Positions 1-7,452 of a stretch of 64,000 nucleotides of DNA are shown one piece after another. The stretch comes from Flavobacterium sp. CECT 9288. Lineage in GTDB: Bacteria > Bacteroidota > Bacteroidia > Flavobacteriales > Flavobacteriaceae. The stretch's first letter is position 1. The number at the start of each line of letters is the position of its first letter. The notes beneath the pieces are model-generated. The model was given only the letters and a program-made list of their open reading frames with translations, had not been told where the DNA came from and searched no databases. A program made the translations under genes and the position numbers. The stretch covers positions 3,225,501 to 3,289,500 of the forward strand of contig NZ_OU957226.1 of NCBI RefSeq assembly GCF_918731615.1. The letters are read 5' to 3'.

Positions 1-1
1 A

Positions 2-898
2 GATGCTATTTTTGCCATCGGACAAAATGTAGATTGGATTGCATTATCGTTTGTAAAAACACCACGAGATTTACAAGATCTACAAGAATTAATAGCAGAG
101 CACTCTGATTATAAAATTCCTATTGTTGCAAAAATCGAAATGCCTGAAGCACTAGAGAATATTGATAAAATTGTAGCCTATTGTGATGCACTTATGGTAG
201 CTCGTGGAGATTTAGGAGTAGAATTACCAGCTCACGAAGTACCTTTAGTTCAAAAAGAATTAATCCGTAGAGCAAAAACAGCTCGAATTCCAGTAATTGT
301 AGCTACCCAAATGATGGAGACTATGATTACTAGCTTGACTCCTACGCGTGCAGAAGTAAATGATGTTGCAAACTCTGTAATGGACGGCGCAGATGCGGTA
401 ATGCTCTCTGGGGAAACAGCAACGGGTAACTACCCTGTTCAAGTTATTCAAAAAATGACTCAAATTATTGAAGCAGTTGAAGATTCTCCGCTAATTCAAG
501 TTCCACAAAATACCCCTCAAATTAAAACAAAACGTTTTATTACAAAAACTATTTGCCATCATGCTGCTACCATGGCTAATGTGATTAAAGCAAAAGCTAT
601 TTGTACGTTGACAAATAGTGGTTATACTGCTTTTCAAATTTCGGCTTGGAGACCTAATGCACACATTTTAGTTTTTACATCGAATGAAAGAATCCTTACT
701 CAGCTTAATTTATTGTGGGGTGTAAAATCATTCATGTACACTAAAGATGTAAGTACCGATGATACGGTAACAGATGTAAACGAGATTGTGAAACAAAAAG
801 GCTTTGTTCAAAAAGGAGATTTCCTTATCAATCTAGCAGCAATGCCTATCAAAGATAAAGGAATGGTAAACACCCTGAGAGTATCTGAAATAGAATAA
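2..898 (+). CDS. pyk: Pyruvate kinase, C-terminal part (5' end outside window)
   Basis: Converts phosphoenolpyruvate and ADP to pyruvate and ATP, the last step of glycolysis, in the cytoplasm. The open frame runs in from base 2, so about 299 residues of a usual ~475 are present. Visible are the catalytic-lysine segment VAKIEMPEAL, the metal-binding MVARGDLGVELP, and the helix carrying TQMMETM...PTRAEVNDVANSVMDGADAVMLSGETA; all are near-invariant in the family. The remainder is the C-terminal regulatory domain. The first internal ATG (base 140) is not the start because homology extends upstream of it. A clear intrinsic terminator follows. Identification is secure; only the N-terminus is missing. 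Confidence 0.96.
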   Translation, partial: DAIFAIGQNVDWIALSFVKTPRDLQDLQELIAEHSDYKIPIVAKIEMPEALENIDKIVAYCDALMVARGDLGVELPAHEVPLVQKELIRRAKTARIPVIVATQMMETMITSLTPTRAEVNDVANSVMDGADAVMLSGETATGNYPVQVIQKMTQIIEAVEDSPLIQVPQNTPQIKTKRFITKTICHHAATMANVIKAKAICTLTNSGYTAFQISAWRPNAHILVFTSNERILTQLNLLWGVKSFMYTKDVSTDDTVTDVNEIVKQKGFVQKGDFLINLAAMPIKDKGMVNTLRVSEIE

Positions 899-917
899 CA
901 CTAATTACAGCCTAGCT

Positions 918-952
918 AAACCATCCCATATCTTATGTGGATGGTTTTTTTT
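918..952 (+). terminator. Intrinsic terminator of pyk
   Basis: A 9-bp perfect stem (AAACCATCC at 918-926, GGATGGTTT at 939-947) is followed by a run of T. It lies 20 bases after the pyk stop codon. Confidence 0.85.
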
Positions 953-997
953 GCTAAAAAACCGAAATCATAAGTATGAATTTACAGGAAATACAAT

Positions 998-1005
998 TAT
1001 ATTTG
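998..1005 (+). promoter_or_regulatory. -7 element of the Bax-inhibitor-like gene
   Basis: TATATTTG matches the Bacteroidetes -7 consensus TAnnTTTG and lies 23 bases before the ATG. No clear TTG is present at -33, so this is only a moderate call. Confidence 0.45.
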
Positions 1006-1028
1006 AAGGTAAATAAAACACAAAAATT

Positions 1029-1799
1029 ATGAGTTTGAATTCAAATAATCCGTTTTTAAATAGTAAAAGATTTTCAACTGCTGTTTCAAAAAGTGAAGAG
1101 ATAAATCAAGCAACAATCATTGACTACAATGATGAAATGACCATTTCTGGCACAATAAACAAGAGCTTACTATTGTTTATGATTCTAATCGGATCGGCTA
1201 CGGTAATCTGGTGGCTTACTTTTAACGGAATGAATCCACTTGTTCCAGCTATTGGTGGAGCCGTAGTAGGCTTAGTACTTGTGCTTATAGCCGCTTTCAA
1301 ACCTCAATACTCTCCCTATCTTGCTCCTGGTTATGCCATTTTTGAGGGTTTATTTATTGGTGCAGTATCCGCAATTTTTGAAGCTTTGTATCCTGGCATT
1401 GTGCTTCAGGCTGTTGGTGCTACTTTTGTAACATTTATGATTTGCCTGGGTCTGTATAAGTACAAAATTGTACAAGTTAATGAACAATTCAAATCTGTAG
1501 TTATTGCTGCAACACTAGCTATAGGAACGTACTATTTAATTTCTTGGTTACTGTCAATGTTTACTAGCTTTGTTCCTGTACACCATGGTAATTCTTGGAT
1601 TAGTATAGGAATTAGCGTATTTGTAATAGTAATAGCTGCCTTAAATTTATTTTTAGATTTTGATAGAATTGAAAAAGGAGTTCAAGAGAGAATGCCAAAG
1701 TACATGGAATGGTACGGCGCAATGGGTTTAATGGTAACCCTAGTATGGCTCTATATTGAATTTCTTAGATTGCTCAGTAAATTGAACAGTAGAGACTAA
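1029..1799 (+). CDS. Bax inhibitor-1/YccA-like membrane protein
   Basis: A 256-residue inner-membrane protein with about seven hydrophobic segments (roughly residues 46-64, 70-90, 100-120, 124-143, 156-178, 190-210 and 227-247). The soluble N-terminus contains NNPFLNSKRF, which resembles the N-terminal 'NP-F' motif of the bacterial Bax-inhibitor-like family. The late segment LDFDRIEKGV and the C-terminal WYGAMGLMVTLVWLYIEFLRLL are typical of that family. Relatives are proposed pH-sensitive calcium-leak channels or modulators of membrane proteolysis; the role here is unknown. It is a single-gene unit with its own promoter-like site and a bidirectional terminator. Confidence 0.82.
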   Translation: MSLNSNNPFLNSKRFSTAVSKSEEINQATIIDYNDEMTISGTINKSLLLFMILIGSATVIWWLTFNGMNPLVPAIGGAVVGLVLVLIAAFKPQYSPYLAPGYAIFEGLFIGAVSAIFEALYPGIVLQAVGATFVTFMICLGLYKYKIVQVNEQFKSVVIAATLAIGTYYLISWLLSMFTSFVPVHHGNSWISIGISVFVIVIAALNLFLDFDRIEKGVQERMPKYMEWYGAMGLMVTLVWLYIEFLRLLSKLNSRD

Positions 1800-1813
1800 A
1801 TAAAAATTCCCAC

Positions 1814-1851
1814 AAAAAACCTTTCCATTTTATCTTGGAAAGGTTTTTTTT
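1814..1851. terminator. Bidirectional intrinsic terminator
   Basis: A perfect 14-bp inverted repeat (1814-1827 with 1836-1849, 8-base loop) carries an A-run on the left and a T-run on the right. It can therefore end both the rightward Bax-inhibitor gene and the leftward PAS gene. Confidence 0.85.
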
Positions 1852-2365
1852 ATGCTGCTCTTTCAAAGGCTATGTAATGGCTTAACTCTCCTTTGCTATT
1901 AAATAAGGGATATCCTTTAATTAAACAGGCATATACTTCCCCATTTTTTTTATAATTCATTACTACGTTCTCAAAAGGTTCTTTAGCCTCTATCGCTTTC
2001 TTAATTTTACTTGATGTAATTTTATTAGTAACTTCACCTTGAAACATTTTTGGGCTTTGACCAAGGACTTCCTCCTCAACATAACCATTCATTTTTACAA
2101 GATTATGTGAAGCAAAAACAATTTTGAGATTAGCATCGGTAACAATAACAACATCATCCCTTAAAATAGATTGCAAATCCCAGTTTGTATCTTTCCATTT
2201 ATTACGTGTAGCTAAATCTTTTATTCTAGCGGTATCTATAAAGGTATTTTGCAGCACCTTAGTATATTCATGATGGAAATCAAAAGAATACAGCGGCAAA
2301 GTTTTGATTCGCATGCAGTTGTAAAATCTTGAAAATGCGGCGTCGTATTGTGATAAATTACTCAT
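1850..2365 (-). CDS. Single PAS (LOV-like) domain protein without output domain
   Basis: A 171-residue soluble protein: an N-terminal helical part (1-68) and one PAS domain (about 70-168). The domain resembles the short LOV class: VIVTDANLKIVFAS, the helix segment GQSPKMFQG (102-110), MNYKKNGEVYACLI and a final strand SHYIAFE. In photoactive LOV domains the equivalent segment is GxNCRFLQ with a flavin-binding cysteine; here that position is Pro105, so a cysteine-adduct photocycle is not expected. There is no kinase, HTH or cyclase domain, so it probably signals by protein-protein contact. The ATG at 2365 was chosen because a 7-codon-longer TTG start would lie on the promoter -7 element. Confidence 0.75.
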   Translation of the reverse strand: MSNLSQYDAAFSRFYNCMRIKTLPLYSFDFHHEYTKVLQNTFIDTARIKDLATRNKWKDTNWDLQSILRDDVVIVTDANLKIVFASHNLVKMNGYVEEEVLGQSPKMFQGEVTNKITSSKIKKAIEAKEPFENVVMNYKKNGEVYACLIKGYPLFNSKGELSHYIAFERAA

Positions 2366-2383
2366 GGTGTTTACATTATTGGT

Positions 2384-2391
2384 CAAAAGTA
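2384..2391 (-). promoter_or_regulatory. -7 element of the PAS gene
   Basis: TACTTTTG on the minus strand fits TAnnTTTG and sits about 20 bases before the chosen ATG. It argues against the longer TTG-initiated reading. Confidence 0.5.
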
Positions 2392-2457
2392 TATTTATTT
2401 ATAATAAAAAAATATTATTTTACCAACTTTAACCATTGTTCAACTACAAATAAGAGG

Positions 2458-3540
2458 CTAGAATTCAAATTTTAATTGAACAACAACAAACTTTTTCTCA
2501 TCAGTGTTTAAGTTATTGATTGAAATCCCCAATAGCCGTACCGAATCTTTAAGCCGTTCTTGATACAATAACTCTTTAACAATTTCTAAAATAAGAGATT
2601 TATCAGATATAAAATAAGGTAACGTTTTGCTTCTTGTTTGTTGTGTAAAATCACTGTACTTTATTTTTAAAGTCACCGTTTTACCAGAAACGTTGTGTCT
2701 TTTCAATCTTTTTTCTAATGAGGATGCAATCATTTCTAGTTTTTCTATCATAAAAATTTCTGATGATAGATTGATATCAAAGGTATGCTCTGCTGCCACG
2801 GACTTTGCTATTCGGGAACTTTTTACAGTGCTATTATGTATTCCTCTAACTACATCATGATAGTAGCTACCCATTTTACCAAAATGTTTTTCTAAAAAGG
2901 CTACTGATTTGTCTCTTAGCTCTAGTCCAGTAAAGATACCTAGTTGATACATTTTCTCAGTAGTAACCTTACCAACTCCATAAAATTTCCTAATAGGTAA
3001 AGCCTCAAGAAAAGAAATTACTTCATAAGGATTAACTGTTTTTTGGCCATTTGGTTTGTTATAATCACTAGCAACTTTTGCAACAAATTTATTAATTGAT
3101 ATCCCTGCAGAAGCGGTAAGTCCTACTTCATTATAAATTCGGGCTCTAATTTCTTGCGCTAATAAGGTTGCACTCGGATTTCCCTTTTTGTTTTGGGTTA
3201 CATCAAGGTAGGCTTCATCTAGGGATAATGGCTCAACAAGATCTGTATAATCGTAAAAGATTTTCTGGATTTGTTTTGAAATCTCTTTGTACCGATCAAA
3301 ACGTGGTTTAACAAATATAAGATCAGGACAGTTTTTCTTAGCTACAATACCACTCATAGCACTTTTAACGCCAAACTTCCTAGCTTCATAGCTTGCTGCG
3401 GATACAACACCACGCACCTCAGAACCACCAACAGCAATAGGTTTTCCTCTTAAGGCAGGATTATCCATTTGTTCTACAGATGCATAAAAAGCATCCATAT
3501 CTACATGGATAATTTTTCTATTTGACACTTCTTCTTGCAT
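2458..3540 (-). CDS. dinB: DNA polymerase IV (Y-family)
   Basis: Error-prone translesion polymerase of 360 residues, the usual length. The palm carboxylates are visible: Asp14 in IHVDMDAFYASVEQ and Asp108/Glu109 in SLDEAYLDVT. GSEVRGVVSAASYEARKFGV is the conserved fingers region. The thumb helix-hairpin-helix (LPIRKFYGVGKVTTEKM) and the little-finger domain follow. The extreme C-terminus ends VVVQLKFEF without an obvious canonical beta-clamp motif. It is transcribed leftward behind the Gcr-type gene with a 24-base gap, so the two may be co-transcribed. No SOS box could be assigned. Confidence 0.96.
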   Translation of the reverse strand: MQEEVSNRKIIHVDMDAFYASVEQMDNPALRGKPIAVGGSEVRGVVSAASYEARKFGVKSAMSGIVAKKNCPDLIFVKPRFDRYKEISKQIQKIFYDYTDLVEPLSLDEAYLDVTQNKKGNPSATLLAQEIRARIYNEVGLTASAGISINKFVAKVASDYNKPNGQKTVNPYEVISFLEALPIRKFYGVGKVTTEKMYQLGIFTGLELRDKSVAFLEKHFGKMGSYYHDVVRGIHNSTVKSSRIAKSVAAEHTFDINLSSEIFMIEKLEMIASSLEKRLKRHNVSGKTVTLKIKYSDFTQQTRSKTLPYFISDKSLILEIVKELLYQERLKDSVRLLGISINNLNTDEKKFVVVQLKFEF

Positions 3541-3564
3541 CTAAGTTGTGGATTATTCAATTAC

Positions 3565-5667
3565 TTAAACTTTTTTATGACTATTATCCTTGTCATTATC
3601 TATTTGTAAATAGTTTTCAATAACGGCTGTTTTATTTTTACTCTCCGTTGGGAAAAAGAAACTCAAAGGTTTAGTTTTAAAATGCCTCCATATAGAGTTT
3701 GCTATATGCCTCAATTCAAACCAAGACATTCCTCTAGAACGAAAAGCAAGACCTAAAGAAAGACTAAAACTGACCAGGAAATTGATTAATCCTATAATTC
3801 CAATACCAAAAACACCCCAAAATAGCATATTTTGACTTACTTGATAGTTAGATCCATATAACGCTAAAGCAAGATTCCCACTAGCAAAGGTAATGTGTCT
3901 AATATCTAAATTCAACCCTACAAACAAACCAAATGAAGCTGTGCTACCCATGAAAATACCAAACCAAAAATTTGAAATAATACCAGCCCAGCGTTTTTCA
4001 TATAATTTTGATAATGCCAAAGTCTTCTTGATCCCTAAATTACGTTTCAAAAAAGGATTCTCAGCAATTCTATAATAAACCTGATTGTGCTTGTCCCTAT
4101 TTGCAACACTACCTGTAATAATACCCGATAAAAATAAGAAAACACCCGCTATAGCGGCATGCAGGATCGCTAAAGAATGTATTGGACTTAAATCTTGAAC
4201 TAAGTTTTCCCATTTTGATCCAGCAATATTATAATTAAAATAATAATCTATGATCCAAATACCAAATAACGAAACCGGAAACGCCATAAGAACGTTTCCA
4301 ACAAAGGCTATAAATTGAGAACGAAAAACACGAGCAAATAAAATGGAAAAAGCTGTATATTTTTCTATTTCTTTTCCTTTTTTGGAAGCACCATCCTCTA
4401 AAGCCTTTATTAATGCTGATGCTGTCATTGCCGGTTGCTTTGTGGCTAATGTAAATCCCAAAACGTAAATTAAGATAAATCCAAATGCATAATTCATACT
4501 ATACAAAAAAGCATGACCAAAAAGACTAGTTTCTACTTTTGAAAGCGCAATTTTAATCAAACACAATATTCCTACTATAAAACCACCTCCTATTGCAGTC
4601 CGCAACATCTTAAAATATTCTTTTCGGGTTTCGGTTATGTAGTGCTCACCTGTTTTAGCCGTATGCTGAGTGATTTCATACGATAAAAGCTGTGTACTCT
4701 CGGCAATAAATTTTCGGATATTACTCTTATAACAGTTAAACTGAATTAATTGTATACCAAGTCGTATTGTGTTTGTTGTAGTTCCATTTACATCCGAAAC
4801 AACTATCAAGGAAATTAGAAATTCTAAACGCTCTAACTGTTGTTTTATTTTTAATAAATTTTGGTTCACCCGCAACGATATCCCAAACTTACTACTATTG
4901 TGAAACGCCTTATTGACAAAATCCAAACATTGTTTATGCAAGACTAAAAGTTGTTGATAAGACAAATCATCAGGAGTGATAAAATGTTCTTTTAATTCTA
5001 ATATTCGATCCTCAATCAAAAATAATTCTTTTTCAAAAGCAGAAAAAGGACTTTGTAATTGCTCATATTCAGGAACCATCTTGATCACTTCCCTTTCCAT
5101 GGCACGACCGCTAACCCGCTGGGTTATGACATGCATGGACATCATCACCTCAGACAAGGCAAAATTAGCGGGTCCTGAGTCATAAATAGTTTCTAATTCT
5201 AATAAATTGAATAAATACTCTAACTGAATGATCGGAATAGTACTAATCCAATCTCCATCTGTTGGCAAATAAAATATTTGGTTCAAGACAAACTCTAAAC
5301 TGTCTTTTTCTGGTTGAAAGGGTAGAAACTTAGCTACAATACGTTTCTTTAATTCGAAAATAAAATCTACATCTTGCAATATGGCTGCGTCCGAAAGTAC
5401 CGAATTGAACTTTAAATCCTTTAAAACTAATTTCAAATACAAGGAGAATTGTTCACAAAGAGATTGATTTTGTTCTAAAAAAGAAATCAATTCCTGCAAA
5501 TCAACTGTTTTGTTTACGTCTTTTCTTGAAGGCCTTAGGATACTTACCAAACCCACCAAGAGTTCATAAGAAACATTAGAAATAAAACCGCTAGAGGCAT
5601 TATCAAAAAAATTTCTGAAAGTGGTTTCGAACGTTGGCTTACCTTTAGTTTTTGAAAAAAATTTCAT
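3565..5667 (-). CDS. Gcr-type 'site-specific recombinase' family membrane protein
   Basis: A 700-residue protein with an alpha-helical soluble N-terminal half (to about residue 345) and a C-terminal half with several strongly hydrophobic segments (roughly 355-375, 385-405, 450-480, 500-520, 575-600 and 615-640). Length, organisation and phrases such as YRIAENPFLKRNLGI and ISNFWFGIFMGSTASFG match the family historically named after the neisserial gcr gene. No recombinase catalytic motif is visible, and the many membrane spans make DNA recombination doubtful. The annotation should be read as a family name only. Real function is unknown. Possibly an operon with dinB downstream. Confidence 0.72.
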   Translation of the reverse strand: MKFFSKTKGKPTFETTFRNFFDNASSGFISNVSYELLVGLVSILRPSRKDVNKTVDLQELISFLEQNQSLCEQFSLYLKLVLKDLKFNSVLSDAAILQDVDFIFELKKRIVAKFLPFQPEKDSLEFVLNQIFYLPTDGDWISTIPIIQLEYLFNLLELETIYDSGPANFALSEVMMSMHVITQRVSGRAMEREVIKMVPEYEQLQSPFSAFEKELFLIEDRILELKEHFITPDDLSYQQLLVLHKQCLDFVNKAFHNSSKFGISLRVNQNLLKIKQQLERLEFLISLIVVSDVNGTTTNTIRLGIQLIQFNCYKSNIRKFIAESTQLLSYEITQHTAKTGEHYITETRKEYFKMLRTAIGGGFIVGILCLIKIALSKVETSLFGHAFLYSMNYAFGFILIYVLGFTLATKQPAMTASALIKALEDGASKKGKEIEKYTAFSILFARVFRSQFIAFVGNVLMAFPVSLFGIWIIDYYFNYNIAGSKWENLVQDLSPIHSLAILHAAIAGVFLFLSGIITGSVANRDKHNQVYYRIAENPFLKRNLGIKKTLALSKLYEKRWAGIISNFWFGIFMGSTASFGLFVGLNLDIRHITFASGNLALALYGSNYQVSQNMLFWGVFGIGIIGLINFLVSFSLSLGLAFRSRGMSWFELRHIANSIWRHFKTKPLSFFFPTESKNKTAVIENYLQIDNDKDNSHKKV

Positions 5668-5847
5668 GAATAAGAATTTATGTAAATTTACAATTCAAAA
5701 AATAGAATGAGGATTTCTTTGATAACAAAAATCAATACCACATCCGATAAAAACTAATTTAGAAATAAAGAAAAGTACAATTCTATATCGAGAATAAGAA
5801 GTTCAAATAAAAAACGATACATTTGAATTGCTAATAACAAAAATGCT

Positions 5848-6315
5848 ATGATTGAAATTGAAAGAAAATTTATTGTAAAAAATCAATCCTTCAAAGAAGA
5901 AATTCACACGAAAAGCATTGTATCTCAAGGATATTTAAGTTCAAATCCTGAACGTACGGTACGAGTAAGAATGAAAAATGAAAAAGGATATCTTACCATA
6001 AAAGGAATTTCTAACGAATCTGGAACTTCGAGATATGAATGGGAAAAAGAAATCCCTTTAAATGAAGCTGTAGAATTATTTAAATTATGTGAAAAAGGAG
6101 CTATCGAAAAAACACGACATGAAATAAAATACGGCAATCACACGTATGAAGTAGATGAATTTCATGGAGATAATGAAGGGCTTATCATTGCAGAAATCGA
6201 ATTGAGTTCTGAGAACGAAAAATTTGACAAACCCAATTGGCTTGGAGATGAAGTCACAGGAGAACAACGCTACTATAACTCTAACTTAAGTATCTTACCT
6301 TTTAAGGAATGGTAA
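5848..6315 (+). CDS. CYTH-domain protein (triphosphate tunnel metalloenzyme family)
   Basis: A 155-residue protein that opens with EIERKFIV, the signature of the CYTH/TTM fold. Alternating charged strands follow: TVRVRMKNEKGYLTIKG, EWEKEIP, and later YEVDEFHGDNEGLIIAEIEL. These acidic and basic residues line a tunnel that binds triphosphate and two metal ions. Bacterial members hydrolyse inorganic triphosphate or nucleotides; the class IV adenylate cyclase role is rarer, so the substrate is unsettled. The gene is divergent from the Gcr-type gene across a 180-base A+T-rich spacer. Its stop codon directly abuts the end of the convergent RlpA-like gene. Confidence 0.87.
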   Translation: MIEIERKFIVKNQSFKEEIHTKSIVSQGYLSSNPERTVRVRMKNEKGYLTIKGISNESGTSRYEWEKEIPLNEAVELFKLCEKGAIEKTRHEIKYGNHTYEVDEFHGDNEGLIIAEIELSSENEKFDKPNWLGDEVTGEQRYYNSNLSILPFKEW

Positions 6316-6843
6316 TTAATTGTTTAATACTTCAAGTGTAACAAGCATTCCACCACTACCTTTATTAGAAGCGATTTCCATAAAAGCACGTTTGGTTAAA
6401 TCAATTTCTCGTGATCTAACAAAGGGACCACGGTCTATAACTTCAACAATTACAGATTTTCCGTTTTTTTCATTGGTTACTCTAACCTTAGTGCCAAAAG
6501 GTAATTTTTTATGAGCTGCAGTAAGCTTAGCATTATCAAATCGTCTACCACTAGAAGTTTTCTTACCATTAAACTTATCAGCATAATAAGAAGCATGCGC
6601 CTCCTTTTTATATACCTTAAAAGTTCCCAAAATAGCAATTAAAGAATCTGCTTTTTTTTCTTGTACGTCAGTGATGACCTTATCTTTTTTTATGGTATCC
6701 TTTTCAGTAATTCCCTTATTAGCTGCTGTCTTAACAGCAACACTTTTTGAACCTGCTGCATTTTGTTTAGAAACAACAGCAGTTTGACAGACAGCAATAC
6801 TTACTATTGCTAAAAATATAAATAGCGTAATTGATTTTTTCAT
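6316..6843 (-). CDS. RlpA-like septal ring lytic transglycosylase (DPBB domain)
   Basis: A 175-residue exported protein. An N-terminal hydrophobic signal peptide (about 1-20) and a Lys/Ala/Val-rich linker lead to a double-psi beta-barrel at about 80-175. The motifs YKKEAHASYYADKFNGKKTS, LTAAHKKLPFGTKVRVTN and VIDRGPFVRSREIDLTKRA are characteristic of RlpA; the Asp of DRGPF is a conserved putative catalytic residue. RlpA relatives cleave naked peptidoglycan glycan strands near the division site. The C-terminal SPOR domain of the E. coli protein is absent. Expected location is the periplasm or the outer membrane. Convergent with the CYTH gene with no spacer. Confidence 0.87.
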   Translation of the reverse strand: MKKSITLFIFLAIVSIAVCQTAVVSKQNAAGSKSVAVKTAANKGITEKDTIKKDKVITDVQEKKADSLIAILGTFKVYKKEAHASYYADKFNGKKTSSGRRFDNAKLTAAHKKLPFGTKVRVTNEKNGKSVIVEVIDRGPFVRSREIDLTKRAFMEIASNKGSGGMLVTLEVLNN

Positions 6844-6886
6844 GTAATGTATATTAGTTGAACAAAAATTGCAAAAACCATACCTA

Positions 6887-6916
6887 GATAAAAAAAGCTC
6901 TATTTCTAGAGCTTTT
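6887..6916 (-). terminator. Intrinsic terminator of the small membrane-protein gene
   Basis: A perfect 10-bp stem (6893-6902 with 6907-6916, 4-base loop) is followed on the minus strand by a run of T. It lies just past the stop codon of the gene ending at 6925. Confidence 0.85.
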
Positions 6917-6924
6917 ACAGGTTT

Positions 6925-7359
6925 TTACAACCATAATTTCCATGGTATTCTACTTAAAATAAGAAGTAAACCAATACCGTAAAAAATAGAAAATGTTTTA
7001 AATTTAGACTCGCTTGAAACTAATTTTTTATGTTTAGACCAACCTATTGTAATAAGAACAATGGCAATAATATTGATCAAAGGGTGCTCCAATGCTAATA
7101 ATCTACTTTCTGTTGTAAGGCCACCCATTCCAACTGCTTTTATCATTTGTATTCCATTTGACGAAACGAAATACAAAATAATACCTACTAGTAATTGAAT
7201 GTGAATTGCAATTAAAGCAAATAAGGATATTTTACGATCTTTTGCAGTAAATTCTTTTTTAGAAAAGAATCCTATTGCAGCGTTTACAACTGCAACAACT
7301 AGAATTAAAAGTGCCAGATACGCCCAACCAGAATGAAATTTTTGAATAAAATTGTACAT
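6925..7359 (-). CDS. Small four-helix membrane protein, cytochrome b-like
   Basis: A 144-residue protein with four hydrophobic segments (about 10-30, 45-65, 88-108 and 118-138). It contains histidines in the membrane part (ALIAIHIQLLVG, LALEHPLINI, GWSKHKK), the sort of arrangement seen in small b-type cytochrome-like proteins of Bacteroidetes; haem binding is inferred, not shown. The start MYNFIQKFHSG at 7359 was chosen over an upstream ATG that would add 14 polar residues before the first helix. It stands alone between two terminators. Function unknown. Confidence 0.6.
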   Translation of the reverse strand: MYNFIQKFHSGWAYLALLILVVAVVNAAIGFFSKKEFTAKDRKISLFALIAIHIQLLVGIILYFVSSNGIQMIKAVGMGGLTTESRLLALEHPLINIIAIVLITIGWSKHKKLVSSESKFKTFSIFYGIGLLLILSRIPWKLWL

Positions 7360-7401
7360 AAATTTTGTTTTTGTTTTAACAAATATAATAAAAAAAGACA
7401 T

Positions 7402-7434
7402 AAAAAAACCCCCATTTCATAAGAAATGAGGGTT
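7402..7434 (-). terminator. Intrinsic terminator of the TonB-dependent receptor gene
   Basis: A 12-bp stem with one mismatch (AACCCTCATTTC against GAAATGGGGGTT on the minus strand, 4-base loop) is followed by a T-run. It starts about 19 bases past the receptor's stop codon. Confidence 0.85.
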
Positions 7435-7452
7435 GATTTATTTAAAAGTAAA

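Noticed and set aside
3565..5667. True site-specific recombinase / integration system
   Set aside because: Only the family name suggests it. No serine or tyrosine recombinase residues are visible, the protein has many membrane spans, and there are no attachment repeats around it.
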